Assembly (NCBI GenBank): GCA_030374805.1
Contig: JARGSG010000014.1
Span: 682,001-746,000 of the forward strand
Direction of reading: 5' to 3'
DNA length: 64,000 nt
Source of the DNA: Gracilaria gracilis
Taxonomy: Eukaryota; Rhodophyta; Florideophyceae; Gracilariales; Gracilariaceae
Made by a program: the position numbers and the translations under genes. Positions within the stretch are counted from its first letter, which is position 1. Every line of letters starts with the position of its first letter. Positions 28,389 through 39,480 of this stretch are shown here, one piece after another. The notes below the pieces were generated by a model. That model had not been told where the DNA came from. It saw only the letters and a list, made by a program, of their open reading frames with translations, and made no database searches.

Positions 28389-29636
28389 ATGAAGTCAAAG
28401 CCAGTTGCTTTTTGTCCTTTCACATTTCCATCCACACACAAACGTTTCAGAAGGCACACTAATCGCCCCAGACTTGCAGCACGCAGAAATGTATCGGTAT
28501 CAATGTGCTCGCCCTCGAACGTGTTGGTTCTCGGAGGTTCGGGACGGGTTGGAACTGAAACTATAACGGCCCTCGCCCGTATCTCCTCACAACCGTTGAA
28601 TATAATCCTCGGCGGACGAAACGCGACTCGCGGAAATGCAATATGTGACAAACTCGGATCAACGTTTCCCACACATCAGTTTTCTTTCGTCAAGGCGGAT
28701 ATAACAGACTCTCAATCATTGCTTCCTCAGCTTAGGAATTCTGATCTTGTGATACACGCCGCTGGTCCCTTTCAACGGAAAGAATCTCCGGATGCTGTAC
28801 TGCAAGCGGCAATGCATGCGAACGTCAAGTACATGGATGTCTGCGACGATCTTGAGCATGCTCAGGAATGCAAGAAGCTCCATGAAGAGGCTCTCGAACG
28901 TGGATATACCGCGTTGATATCAACGGGAATATATCCCGGTCTCAGCAACTTAATGGCTGCAGAGGCATGCTCGTCTATGAAGGATGTCAATGCGCTTAAG
29001 CTATACTATCACACCGCAGGAACTGGCGGAATCGGCGCTACAATTTTGGCCAGTACGTTTCTTCTGTTGAGTGAACAGGCACTGTGTTTTTCCAACGGCA
29101 AGCCCGTTCTACGCCCTCCTGCTGGTGATACTGAGGTCTACGATTTTGGGGGTAACGTCGGTCCTAAGACCACGTACCTGCTGAATCTTCCGGAAGTAAG
29201 GTCCCTGCATGACATACTCGCACCCAATGCTACCATCTGGGCAAAGTTCTGCACAGGTCCCCCAGTATGGAACTGGTTACTACAGGCAACAGCCAAATGG
29301 GTCCCAAACAGTGTTCTTAGAAACCGAGCTGCGATGCTTAAGTTTTCGCAGTTCAGTCTTCCAATTGTTCGTTTTGTGGATATGCTCAGTGGTGCTCGAA
29401 CTGCGATGGTCGTTCATGTGGAGATGACAGGTCAGCGAATAGAGTACTGTTTCGAACATGAACGTTTGGCTACGTGTGTCGGAGAGGCGACTGCTGCATT
29501 CGCATATGAAATGCTAACGTCGAACGCAATAGAGCCAGGTGTGCACTTTCCAGAACAGCTTAATGCACGCACTCGGGAGAACATAATCAAGAACGCAAGC
29601 TTGACGGCAAACTTCTGTGAAATGAAAACAATATAG
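28389..29636 (+). CDS. Saccharopine-dehydrogenase-like NAD(P) oxidoreductase, probably plastid-targeted
   Basis: 415 aa. Residues 1-35 are basic and Ser/Thr/Phe-rich (PFTFPSTHKRFRRHTNRP) without acids, a plausible plastid transit peptide that includes an early Phe, as is usual in red algae. The Rossmann fold follows: NVLVLGGSGRVGTETITAL, with the GxGxxG-like dinucleotide motif, then LGGRNATRG, VKADITDSQSL, LVIHAAGPFQ and YMDVCDD. This matches the saccharopine dehydrogenase NADP-binding domain as found in SCCPDH-like proteins. The C-terminal half, with GTGGIGATILASTF, belongs to the same family rather than to true lysine-pathway enzymes. The substrate is unknown. It is convergent with citrate synthase, 106 nt apart. 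Confidence 0.75.
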   Translation: MKSKPVAFCPFTFPSTHKRFRRHTNRPRLAARRNVSVSMCSPSNVLVLGGSGRVGTETITALARISSQPLNIILGGRNATRGNAICDKLGSTFPTHQFSFVKADITDSQSLLPQLRNSDLVIHAAGPFQRKESPDAVLQAAMHANVKYMDVCDDLEHAQECKKLHEEALERGYTALISTGIYPGLSNLMAAEACSSMKDVNALKLYYHTAGTGGIGATILASTFLLLSEQALCFSNGKPVLRPPAGDTEVYDFGGNVGPKTTYLLNLPEVRSLHDILAPNATIWAKFCTGPPVWNWLLQATAKWVPNSVLRNRAAMLKFSQFSLPIVRFVDMLSGARTAMVVHVEMTGQRIEYCFEHERLATCVGEATAAFAYEMLTSNAIEPGVHFPEQLNARTRENIIKNASLTANFCEMKTI

Positions 29637-29742
29637 ACTTCAAAAGAAAAGAGTTCCTTCTAGTACTGGAGCAACGTCTAATGAAGTTCGGAAACCGTAG
29701 TAACAAAAATTGGCGATCATTCATACCCCTGGAAGCAAATCC

Positions 29743-31143
29743 TTATGCTGCCACTTTTTTCTCAAAATGATTCTTGATCCAAGCAGTGGTGACGGACTTG
29801 GGGCGTTCGATGGGCAGACCAAGAGCCCGATCCCACACAAGGCTTGCCAACGGACCAATGGCTCGTGAGACGCCGAACAAAACTGTGTAATACAGTTCCT
29901 CGGTTAGTCCGTAGTACCTGAGGAGAACTCCAGAATGTGCGTCAACATTAGGCCACGGGTTCTTCACCTTACCATGCTCCGCCAACACCTTGGGAACAAC
30001 TTCATACAGAAGAGAAACCATCTTAAACATCTCATCTTCCCCTAAATGCTTCAAGGCAAATTCTCGCTGACATGTGTATCGCGGGTCTGTCTTGCGAAGC
30101 ACAGCATGGCCATATCCAGGAATGACCTGTCCAGAGTTGAGTGTCTCCCAACAAAGCTCTGCGAGATTCTCTTTTGTAGGTTCCTTACCCCCCAATTTCT
30201 GTTGGATATTCACGATCCAGCGTAGCACTTCTTGATTTGCAAGTCCATGCAAAGGACCAGCGAGACCATTCATTCCCGCGGAAAGTGCCAAATAAGGATC
30301 ACTCAGAGCCGATCCCACCAAGCGAATGGTGTGAGCAGATACGTTCCCTCCCTCATGATCGGCGTGAATAGTGAGATACAATCTCATGACGTCATCGAAT
30401 TCGGGGTGATCAAAGCCCATCATGCGCGCAAAATTGGCACTGAGATCCAAGTTCTCGGCATCGCTCGGAATATATGAACCGCCCTTGAATGATCTCCGGT
30501 AGATTCGGGCAGCAACCTCTGGGAGCTGCGCAAGGATAACAAGCGAATCTTCTAAGCAATGCTCCCAAAACATGCTCTTTGGTGTGCCCATGGCGTACTC
30601 GTGAGCCATAACACTCTGCTGCTGCATAGCAAGAATAGCAATTGAAAACTGGGTCATGGGGTGCATATCAAGGGGCATCGCATCAATAGCATCAAGAACG
30701 GATTGTGGAAGCTTTGATCTGGAGGCCAAATCACTCCGAAGGGCATCGATCTGCTTGTCTGTTGGCATATCACCGGTGATCAAGAGCCAGAACAACGCTT
30801 CCGGTAGTGGCTCGCTGCCGCCCTTCGCCTTGGGTAGCAATTGTTGACACTCCGGAAGTGTGTAACCACGAAAACGAATTCCATCTTCAGTATCGAGATG
30901 AGATGTTTCATACGTCATTGCCTTGACACTACGCATTCCGCCATAGGCTTGTGCAACAGTGCAAGTTCCTAATTGCATGTCGCCATATTTTGAACGCACT
31001 TCCTTGACATCTGCGATCGCGGAAGGGATCTTGGCGGCGATGGCCTCCTTCAGACCTGAGGAGTTTGCGGGAGCGATGACGGTCGCATGACGAATCTGCG
31101 AGCGCACGTGAGGAACAATGGATCGAAGTCGATACAGCGCCAT
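29743..31143 (-). CDS. CIT: Citrate synthase, mitochondrial
   Basis: 466 aa, the normal length. An amphipathic Arg-rich presequence without acids ([20 protein letters not shown]) indicates mitochondrial import. The body matches eukaryotic type-I citrate synthase throughout. The catalytic residues are all present: His-299 in [12 protein letters not shown], His-346 in [15 protein letters not shown] and Asp-401 in [10 protein letters not shown]. The adenine-proximal loop [14 protein letters not shown] is also intact. It condenses acetyl-CoA with oxaloacetate in the first step of the TCA cycle. No intron. The start ATG is firm because the presequence follows at once. It converges with the saccharopine-dehydrogenase-like gene. 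Confidence 0.95.
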   Translation of the reverse strand: MALYRLRSIVPHVRSQIRHATVIAPANSSGLKEAIAAKIPSAIADVKEVRSKYGDMQLGTCTVAQAYGGMRSVKAMTYETSHLDTEDGIRFRGYTLPECQQLLPKAKGGSEPLPEALFWLLITGDMPTDKQIDALRSDLASRSKLPQSVLDAIDAMPLDMHPMTQFSIAILAMQQQSVMAHEYAMGTPKSMFWEHCLEDSLVILAQLPEVAARIYRRSFKGGSYIPSDAENLDLSANFARMMGFDHPEFDDVMRLYLTIHADHEGGNVSAHTIRLVGSALSDPYLALSAGMNGLAGPLHGLANQEVLRWIVNIQQKLGGKEPTKENLAELCWETLNSGQVIPGYGHAVLRKTDPRYTCQREFALKHLGEDEMFKMVSLLYEVVPKVLAEHGKVKNPWPNVDAHSGVLLRYYGLTEELYYTVLFGVSRAIGPLASLVWDRALGLPIERPKSVTTAWIKNHFEKKVAA

Positions 31144-33981
31144 TGTGATACAGACAGTAAGATATGGATCGCGGAATAGCCAAGCGCTAAACAGCAGAAT
31201 CAGCTAAAGAAGAGAGGGAGCGACAAAAGGCTATGAAGCGCACAATGTCGGGCGATCTGTATGTATCTGGCGGGGAACACTGAAGTAGACTCCGGAACTG
31301 ACTCAGATGGACGATCCACGAAACGTTCAAGAGCCAATCAAGCAGTAAAACGCGGGCCCCTTGTCCCACACGATGTGCTGCACGAACGGTACTAAACACG
31401 AGCGAGGCGAGCACACGGCAGGTGATGGAGAACTTCTCCGCTCGGGCTCATCCAAGACAAGTCGTCCTCATTTGTTGCAGCCGCAGCGCACACATACAAA
31501 ACAGCGAGGCGCGCCGTGGGGCATTGCGTTTGCATTCGGAAGCGGGCCAATCACCATCACTACTGCGCAGATGTGATACACGACGTCCAACCAACACGCG
31601 CCACGTGCGATGCAGATATCGCGGTGAGTTGCCGCCGTTCGCATGGTGCCGTTCACGTTTATCGACCACGTGCCGGACTTTTCCGGGTGGCTCTGCTGAC
31701 AGAACCAAGCCGAACAAGAGTTTGTCATTACAGTGTAAGATGAAAAGAGTGCCTTACCTTCTTGTGTGTGCCAGCTCCAATTGGACGAGTCGTCGCATAT
31801 GTTATCATGCATTATGATACTGTACATGGACGTTGGTTCGTGCTCTCCTGCAGTTGCGCCCAAATGGCACACCCTCTCTACAACGCCAGCTGTCCTCTTT
31901 GCCCACTTTCTCGCTGTGGTCGGAGCCTCCGTCTTGAGCTAATGTTTTGCTACACAAAGAAAATAACTCTCACCGTGTCTCGTTCTGCATGAGCATGTCG
32001 CTACAGATGGTTTTAGATTGTTCTGTGTCGACATCGATATGTCTGGCAACAAATAAGGTGTCCAATATGATTAGGAGTTACCATTTGCACTCGCTTGATG
32101 CAGGGCTGTCAGATTTTTACTATCCTGGTAGTTAAAAAATAAACCTCCACTTTTGATGCATTTTCGAACAATTCCTGGATGCCCAGCTCCAGCCGGGTCT
32201 AAGAAATCACCTTCGCTGTAACCCATAGAAGAAGAGGAAGGTCACGTTTCCCGCGCAAAGCTAAAAGTAACGAGTGTACAACAGAAACTTTGAGGTTCTA
32301 AAAGATGGGTACAAGATGAGCATAGCGAGAAGACCATGGGATGCTTTGCTTGTTACTATCCATAGCTATAGCAACAGACTATGATGGTGCGAAGTGCGTA
32401 TTTATAGCTTCGGGAACTCAGGTCCAAGAAGAAATAACATATGTTTAGGTTTGGACATGCACAAAAATTGCTCACTTGCTAGTCGCCGTGGTGCATCGAC
32501 CCCTAACCCAAAGAAAGCCACAACCCTATGCCAACTGGACAGACTCGTTATAGTATCGCAACATGTTGTTCTGCCAGCGCTCACTCATCTACAAGACTAA
32601 ATTACTACAGAATGGCGCGTAGGTTGCGTATACAACTGCGAAGTGTGTTGCGGGCGTCTGAGAACTCGTTTCAGCCATTCTGCAAGACGATTGGGTTATC
32701 TACACGAACAACGGACGCAGTACATGTAGCTCTCCATGTTCTTGCGGGTCAGAAGAATTACAGAGCTCTCGAGGTCTTGTGAGCTACTCATGTGGCTCAT
32801 AAAGATAGTACACGTGCATACAAATAGAGGATTAGCGTGGCAAAAAAAAACGTTTCCATGAAAAGAAAGAAGGTGGAGTGAAACGCACAGGAAAGAAGCC
32901 GCGAAACGTTACGTCAAGCGATTTCGTAGCGCGAGAAACCCCTTTATGGATCTACCGTGTACATTCAAGGTTGCATATAATTCTCACTCCCCGCATGCTC
33001 TAACGTCTGTTATTCTTAGACGCTTTCAGTCGGACATGGTTCCTTGTCCAAGCCAAAGCTTTATATGATAGTTTAAAAAGCCATTTTCTTGTTCCAGGTT
33101 TACTCTCAGAGTGTGTTGTCCTTGGAACGGCATGAGACGTAACGCATGCTTTGAATGTACTCCCATTCAGCCTTGTTGTTCGGTTCTGTATTGAAAACAC
33201 GCAAAGCATGCTGTGGCACACAGCTGGAATTCCGCAATAAGTAAGGTTAACAAATGGTTCCCCCTGTAGGTTGTACGCAGGTCACGAGAGTGAAGATTCC
33301 AAGAGAGCCTCGGCGTTTACCATGGCATATTGCCTATCTGCAACTTGAATTTACAAGCAGGGGAAAATCGGCATTCATATGTTCAACAACCCAACACGCA
33401 TTCATCCCAATCTCTGGCTCGGCTTCTATAATGGAAAAGGTTGATGTTTGCTTGTTGACGCTTTTTCATCGTGGACTTCTGTGTTATTCTGTACTTGCTT
33501 CATTAGAAGAATGCTATCTCCAAAGGAAGTTATCTTTCCTGTGAAAGGCCCAGAACTCTAAGAACTCAGAATTCTATTCCTTCATCTTCAAGGGTAATCA
33601 TTCCCATAACGGAGTAATTGCGTCATTCTGCTCTTGACGGAGCACATTTCACTGGAATTGAAATTTCCATTTCTTTTCTCACGCTCTAAGCTCTTCTGGA
33701 CTCCACTGTGCCCACCAAAACAACTATGGTTTTCTGGGCTTTCCGCTTTGGCCTCGATTATGCAAAAAGTTTCACCTGTTCTATACGCTTGATATTACCA
33801 TCTTTCCCAGTCAGAATGTGTGAATGACCATCAAAAAGTAAACAAACCGCTCAAAAGCGGGCACATTAAAAACTTGCTCCACAGTTCTTTATATGCTAAG
33901 ACCGTTTCTGAATTTCACACTATGTACATTGGAGCAGTCTATGTCCCCTCCCCAGTGAGATCTCTACGAAGTGCGTCGAAA
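31144..33981. other. Gene-free spacer
   Basis: 2.8 kb with only short frames on both strands and no recognised domain. An 84-codon frame at 32528-32782 (with an inner ATG at about 32612) has no match I recognise and is not called. Nothing else seen. Confidence 0.4.
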
Positions 33982-35343
33982 CTAATTATCAATTGACTGA
34001 AGCTGCTTGGATAGATTTTCCATGCCTCTAAACTTGCTTTGCCGTACAGCAAACTCTATTCTGTTTCGGGATTTTGGTTCCAACTTCGATAGAAGTGATT
34101 CGTCAGCCAATGCCTTAACGCTAGTGCTGTCACTCAGATCCGAACCAAGCCCAATCGATATTCCACCCTTGAGCAGGTCAGTTGAGATCTCGACCAGATG
34201 CTGTGTAGTCAATCCAAAGAAAATCTCAGCCGATGTGTATACAGCATTGCCCAAAGCGTTCCCAAACACTGGGATTGTGGAAATCAGTACCCGGGCGATT
34301 CCAATATATTTGTCGCGTTTCTCCTTCTTCTGCAGAGCCGAATGTAGTTCATTGAGGTAATCCCGCATTCTTGTCACTTCCTTTATGGTTTGTTTTTCGT
34401 TGTCAGCCAGTTGTTGAAGCTTTGTGAATGCTTCTCTTGACATGCCCTCCACTTTAAGTAAGCGGTTGTCAAGTTTAAGAATCTCTTGCAGCACTTCATT
34501 TGTCAAAGAGAGAAGTTGTTTTCGCTGCCTGCGTATTCTGGCATCAATCTTTATGAACTTTCTGACGTCAACTGCTTTCCCACGTCGAATAAGTCCACGA
34601 GCTTCGGCCAATGTAGCCGAGGACCCAACCAGGAACTGTGCTACTTTGTCAAGGTCTATTTCAGAAACCTTATAGTAAACATGTTCGAGCACATAATCAC
34701 CTGATGCATTGAAGTTGCAAAACCATTCCATTACAGGGTGCTTAATCTTTCTCAGCAGATGGAGAAGATAGTTGGCGGATAGAAACTGACGGAGGTCGGT
34801 GATTTTGGATCCACATATCACATTGCGAACCTGCCTTTCTGTGATATTAACCTTTGGATCTTCAAGACAGCGTAGAAGCATGGTCTCCGCCGTATCTTTT
34901 GGACCCGGTGAGCGAAATACCGTTATGGGTACTTTTCGTTTTTTCCCGGTAGGGCGAGCGCCAGCCGCTTTTAGATCTTTACCAATCTCCTCATGGCCTA
35001 ATCGCTCCGCATAATCCAAAGCGTTACATCTCCATTTGTCTTCATAATTAACCTTCGCCTTCTTGTTCAAAAGGGCCTTGGCAGCATAGTAATCGCCGTT
35101 GCGTGCGGCTAAAATTAGCGCAGTCTGTTTTTTTCGGTTCCTTTTGTTGACATCGATACGCTTGGAGAGAAGCAAGGTCATTATAACAGACAAGCAACTA
35201 CCTTCAACAGCTCTGTGCAGGGCTGTGAAACCTTGTTCATCCTGATAATTGGGATCAACGTCTCTATTTAGATACCGTCTCACAGTACCTGGATATCCAT
35301 CCCGCGCTGCTTGTACAAGTTCTTTCCCTCCATTGTTCGTCAT
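33982..35343 (-). CDS. Ankyrin-repeat protein with coiled coil and hydrophobic segment
   Basis: 453 aa. Three to four ankyrin repeats fill residues ~5-130, for example GFTALHRAVEGSCLSVIMTL, KQTALILAARNGDYYAAKAL and NALDYAERLGHEEIGKDLKA, with typical TALH-type turns. A basic link (PTGKKRKVPITV) follows, then an unassigned helical region. A coiled coil runs at ~265-345 (LLSLTNEVLQEILKLDNRLL and after). A hydrophobic stretch at ~350-385 (IGIARVLISTIPVFGNALG) could be a membrane hairpin or buried helices. The head-to-tail order, protein-interaction domain followed by a rod and a hydrophobic end, recalls effector- or immunity-like repeat proteins, but no specific function can be named. It stands alone between spacers. 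Confidence 0.65.
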   Translation of the reverse strand: MTNNGGKELVQAARDGYPGTVRRYLNRDVDPNYQDEQGFTALHRAVEGSCLSVIMTLLLSKRIDVNKRNRKKQTALILAARNGDYYAAKALLNKKAKVNYEDKWRCNALDYAERLGHEEIGKDLKAAGARPTGKKRKVPITVFRSPGPKDTAETMLLRCLEDPKVNITERQVRNVICGSKITDLRQFLSANYLLHLLRKIKHPVMEWFCNFNASGDYVLEHVYYKVSEIDLDKVAQFLVGSSATLAEARGLIRRGKAVDVRKFIKIDARIRRQRKQLLSLTNEVLQEILKLDNRLLKVEGMSREAFTKLQQLADNEKQTIKEVTRMRDYLNELHSALQKKEKRDKYIGIARVLISTIPVFGNALGNAVYTSAEIFFGLTTQHLVEISTDLLKGGISIGLGSDLSDSTSVKALADESLLSKLEPKSRNRIEFAVRQSKFRGMENLSKQLQSIDN

Positions 35344-36618
35344 GATTGCACCAATGTGAAGAAGGGTCGAGCAGAAGATTGTAGACCAACTCTATTCGAA
35401 TAGAAATCAAAGGGTGGTGTGAGTACGTGCGGATTTTGCGAGGAGAAGTGTTTCGAAGCTTCCGCTCCTTGAATAGAACGGGGGAAACATCATTCTTTTC
35501 TGAAATCGGTTGGGTACTTATATTTGAATGGCTCGGCGAGAGTGCTGAGATAGTCATTTGGAACAACTTGTGACACAGCGCATTGGAAATAGGCGGACTT
35601 TTATGCCAACTGGATTACCCGGGTACTTGTACTGTCAAATCAATTCCTACTTGACTCCAGGCAGGGTAGACATGGCTCGAGGGAGTAGCATGGGCAGCAA
35701 CAGTATCATGTGTTGTAATCGTGAATGGGGGCCGCATTTCGCAGTAATCGAGTCGAGACACAATGCCATGGGCAATACGATAGTTTGAGCTCTGGGAGGT
35801 CTCTGTCACAGAAATAGCTACTAGATACCCGTCGTGGGTCACGTTTGCACGTGTACGGGCACAACGGTAGCGTTACTGTACTAGCGGAGTTTTCCTTTCC
35901 ACCACGAACGGAGATGTGCCGCATTAAGAGACAGACCATTGGGTCCGTCCGAAAATCCCAAGAGTCTTAGATTCCAAGAGGAGATTGTCCCGCTGTAACT
36001 CTTGCTGTATCTATCTACCCTTTGCCAATTCGAGTACTGTATTGGTACAGTCTTTTACACGCAATATATATACGTGTAAAGTTAGTCCTAGCCCGGTGGC
36101 ACGGGGTAGCTCTACACGTATTATATACATATCTACTGCGTGTATCCTGACGATATTCGAAGAGAGCAGTAAATGCAATGACGACGACAGAAAAAGGATC
36201 GTGTTTACAACAAATCCCTTCTGCCTTGCTGTTGCGCGAGTGCGAGCACACACGTGCATCCGCGTTTTGGCTCACGTCCTGAAGGCCTTCATTAAAGATG
36301 GTCCAAGAGGCCGGCAGAGAACGGCAAGAATTTCTTTCTTAGCCTTTGTTCTTCTTAAGGAAGAGAACTCTTCTTATTTTGTTTCGTTGTCCGCAGACAA
36401 ACGTTTGTCAGAGAGTAGAGCTGCCTGTCCCACAAGAAAGAAGACAAAAGCTAAAAATTGAAACTATCAAAGCATAGCCATTAAGTTAAACTGTTGACCT
36501 TTTTTTGGAGAACAGACAATAAGTAGGTCTTTGCATTGTTCCGCCGGCGAGGAAATGCCTTTGAGCACTGATTCCAAAGCGTTTTGCTAGGAAGGCCGCA
36601 GAGTGGAACGCTCGGCAA
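35344..36618. other. Gene-free spacer
   Basis: About 1.3 kb; short frames only. An open frame of 158 codons at 35985-36461 on the plus strand lacks any recognisable feature. I do not call it a gene. Confidence 0.35.
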
Positions 36619-37761
36619 TTATTTCCGGACATCTTCCATATTCGAGCGGATCATGGACTGAACATCATTGGGTATGTCGAGCCTTATCATTCTATAACCG
36701 TGCGCTTGTGCCTGCACTATAACCTTGCCATCAGGGAGCAAGTGAAATCCGTTGCTAGCACCAGGCATGTGCGAGCCCCAAACGAATGATCCGTTCAATA
36801 GGTCAATGACTCCAAAGAAGTATGTGGAACTTCTCAACAGTAGCAAGTCGCCCCTAATCTTCACAGATCCACCATGATAGCAACTGTCCACCTTATGAAT
36901 TCGTATTAGTTTGATTTCAGGTGTAGAAAAGTTGTAGACGTAGACATAGGGCTTCTGTGAAACGCCTTTCTTCACAACAAGCCATCTGTCATTGAAATCT
37001 ACCAGCTGAATACCAAAGCTTTCCAGCTGCGGAAGTGTGAAGGCTCTTAGTTTTAATGCTCTGTTTGCTTGCCATTGCCAGAGAGACCATTCCATCCTTT
37101 TTGAAGGCGAAGCAATGCTTAGGTTCAGAAATCGATTTCTATCCAAAGGTGATGAAGAGCATAAATGAAAAGAAGACGGTGGAATCACGTGGCTGAGTTC
37201 GGAAGATAAAGAGTGATTGATGGCGTAAGAATTGTCTTCACGGAGTTCGACTATGGTTGGGCTTCCTTGTTGATATCTGACCGAGATTAATCTGGGAGCA
37301 AGCGGTACGACCCCAAGTATGTTCCTCAAATTGGGCACCCTACAAAGCATTTTCTTCTTCTTCTTCAATATGATCTGGGGCCCACAGAAACGCCTTTTGT
37401 TTGCAGTAAAGTGGAAGACGTATAGCTCCGTACCGCCTTCTCGAAACACAACTACTACTCGGCTGTCAAGCGGCATGACTCTTAAACCCATCATATTAAA
37501 GCGGTTGACAGGAAGCCTAATGGATTCAAATGAGCAATATCTGTTGCTTTTATGGTCAAATTCCAAACGCATCACCCTGGGGTTCCCGTGTTTTAGGCCG
37601 AGAACCATGGCGAACAACAGAAAATCTTGTTGGAAGACTTTGAAGTCTGCGAGGTTTAACATACCTGATTCGTTAAGTTCGCCAAATATGTCAAGGCGAG
37701 TGCGTGTTCCATTGGAAAAAAGCGCCATTTCTGCAGGTCCGCATTGGAGCTTCAGATTCAT
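36619..37761 (-). CDS. Hypothetical protein, possible beta-propeller, 380 aa
   Basis: Complete frame, no recognised family. The protein is rich in short beta strands with regular spacing, for example RVMPLDSRVVVVFREGG, LYVFHF, YVYVYNFSTPEIKLIRIH and RGDLLLLRSSTYFFGVIDLL. That looks like the C-terminal propeller of F-box or Kelch-like proteins, but no F-box is seen at the N-terminus. A run of six Lys sits at ~residue 132-137. Start taken at the first ATG (37761); an in-frame ATG at codon 12 is an alternative. The neighbourhood becomes transposon-rich just downstream, so it could be a recently captured or fast-evolving gene. Confidence 0.5.
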   Translation of the reverse strand: MNLKLQCGPAEMALFSNGTRTRLDIFGELNESGMLNLADFKVFQQDFLLFAMVLGLKHGNPRVMRLEFDHKSNRYCSFESIRLPVNRFNMMGLRVMPLDSRVVVVFREGGTELYVFHFTANKRRFCGPQIILKKKKKMLCRVPNLRNILGVVPLAPRLISVRYQQGSPTIVELREDNSYAINHSLSSELSHVIPPSSFHLCSSSPLDRNRFLNLSIASPSKRMEWSLWQWQANRALKLRAFTLPQLESFGIQLVDFNDRWLVVKKGVSQKPYVYVYNFSTPEIKLIRIHKVDSCYHGGSVKIRGDLLLLRSSTYFFGVIDLLNGSFVWGSHMPGASNGFHLLPDGKVIVQAQAHGYRMIRLDIPNDVQSMIRSNMEDVRK

Positions 37762-38626
37762 TTGGAATCGTTCGTGGTGTTTTGTACAGAGGTAAACTGC
37801 TCTCTTTCCCTGACCTGAAGAATGAACGATAACTGCTGCTGTGCAAGTCGAAACTCAAGCTATGTATTTGATAGAAGTGTCGTTCGCCGCGTCCTTCGTG
37901 CGAGGCGGCTTCAGTGACCGCCAAAACCGTGGGGTGTAGCACCGTGCGTCTGAGTCGCAGGGCCAGGTTGTGGTATTTAGTTGCTGTATTAGGTGTTAGA
38001 ATCCGCTAAGAAACTCAGTGAGGCGTCTGTGAAACCGCTTCGTTGACGCACCCAAACGCCCATCTCGACGTTGCTCAAGGGCAAAATGTGGTACTGGAGG
38101 TCAGTGAGGTACCGTTGTAGTACAGCTGTACCTTTGCATTGAATGAAACGCGGAACCAGTCGTTAATGCGCAGCAATGAGCTCAAGCGCATTTATTTATT
38201 CGTTTAAGACATGCGTTGGTGAAAGAAAGAGTCACCACGCACGTTCCAACTTGGAACTTCCCTGCTGTGATGCGAATTCAATTTCAAATTCAACCCATGA
38301 ACCAAATTGTGTGAAATAAAAACGCAAGTGCATTCCATTTTTGATCTTTGTCTACCTTTCGTACAACATGTAGTGGACCGCTTCCTTCTTCTCTCTCTCT
38401 GCTTACGGGGCCTAAGCTCAATTCCTACCTAGCGCAGATCGTTTCTGTTCAATGAAACGTTCTCTCAGAAGATAGACTAACATGTTCTCTGGCCATTTTC
38501 TGATGATCTCAGCAACAGACATTTCACAACGGTCAAAAAGTGGAGGTAAGCACAATCACCTCAACAAGTTTAGTAAGGGGCAACGTCGTACATAGTGCTG
38601 AATAATTTCGACCGGGTCGACATCGT
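37762..38626. other. Intergenic region with recurring GGTACC motif
   Basis: No gene seen. At 38108-38132 lies GGTACCGTTGTAGTACAGCTGTACC, sharing its first 16 bases with 10988-11003. Confidence 0.4.
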
Positions 38627-39105
38627 TCAGCACTTCTCGCCTACGCATACATACAGTACTAATCTCTTCTTCTGTTTATAAAAGCGAAGAGGGTGCAAAC
38701 AAGGTGTTTGTCCTGCAGCCAATGGTGACAGGGTCACTTCTGCTTCTCTTCGCAAAACATGGTTTTCCGATGCGCTAGGAATAGATTGCAGCAAAGCTTG
38801 GCAACGATTCCAAACTTTGACTCTTTTTTTTGCTTCTTCGAAGTCGATTGGTACAGAAAGCTCATTCCCAATTAGTACGTTGAGTGCCGACTTTGCCAGA
38901 GTGTCAATAAGATCAATTCGTTTGAGACCACAATGACTAAGAACCCACACCATGTCCATCGTACAAACTGACGCAATATCACCCACTACTTCCGACACCT
39001 CTTGCATTGGGTAAGACTGATTACGTATCGCCCCAGACAGATTATCCATTAAACTCTGCGAGTCCGTTACAATTCGAACATTTCCTCTCCAGTGGAGAGG
39101 AGAGG
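38627..39105 (-). pseudogene. RNase H domain fragment of a non-LTR retrotransposon
   Basis: On the minus strand the frame reads GNVRIVTDSQSLMDNL and later MVWVLSHCGLKRIDLIDTLA. These are the second and third active-site segments of a type-I RNase H (DSQ-Ser and the H-x-G-x-N-x-x-x-D/A-like end), with the family's DxLAKxA motif partly kept. The upstream beta strand holding the first Asp and all of the reverse transcriptase are absent: the upstream side is cut off at a 57-nt inverted repeat (39064-39120). The downstream tail is basic. It therefore represents a truncated or rearranged relic, from a different LINE type than the RLE-bearing element at 57.6-61.9 kb. Confidence 0.65.
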
Positions 39106-39120
39106 TTCGAATTGTAACGG
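39064..39120. repeat. 57-nt nested palindrome
   Basis: CCGTTACAATTCGAAC at 39064-39079 is perfectly repeated inverted at 39105-39120, enclosing a second perfect inverted pair CCTCTCC-AGT-GGAGAGG (39084-39100). The left arm is RNase H coding sequence; the right arm is therefore an inverted copy of coding DNA. Confidence 0.9.
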
Positions 39121-39480
39121 TTCTAGTATAGCTTTTTCTCTTACTTTCTGAACTGCACGAAGAATCGCTTCTTTCTTTTTCCTTATGCTAATCCATTTCA
39201 ATTATGTGTCACATTTTTTTTGCTATTGGTGCCATAAGCTACCTGCCAAAATGGCGTCTCAAAGAACACTGTTCTGCTGAACGACGTATGCCGTCATCTG
39301 AAAACGTTTGTTATCGCATCACAAACAATTCTAGTTATAGAATGTTTTCAAGCACTAATCGCAGGATTGGTTAAAAACCATTCGTTTCTCTACAAACACA
39401 TCCTCCTCAGAGATAAAAATAGTTGACCTAAGGGTAGTACATGTACCGAAGGTACCAAGGGTAGCGTTTTACCGACGGTA

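Noticed and set aside
28389-29636. Lysine-pathway saccharopine dehydrogenase
   Set aside because: Only the NAD(P) domain family matches; overall form is the SCCPDH-like group with unknown substrate.
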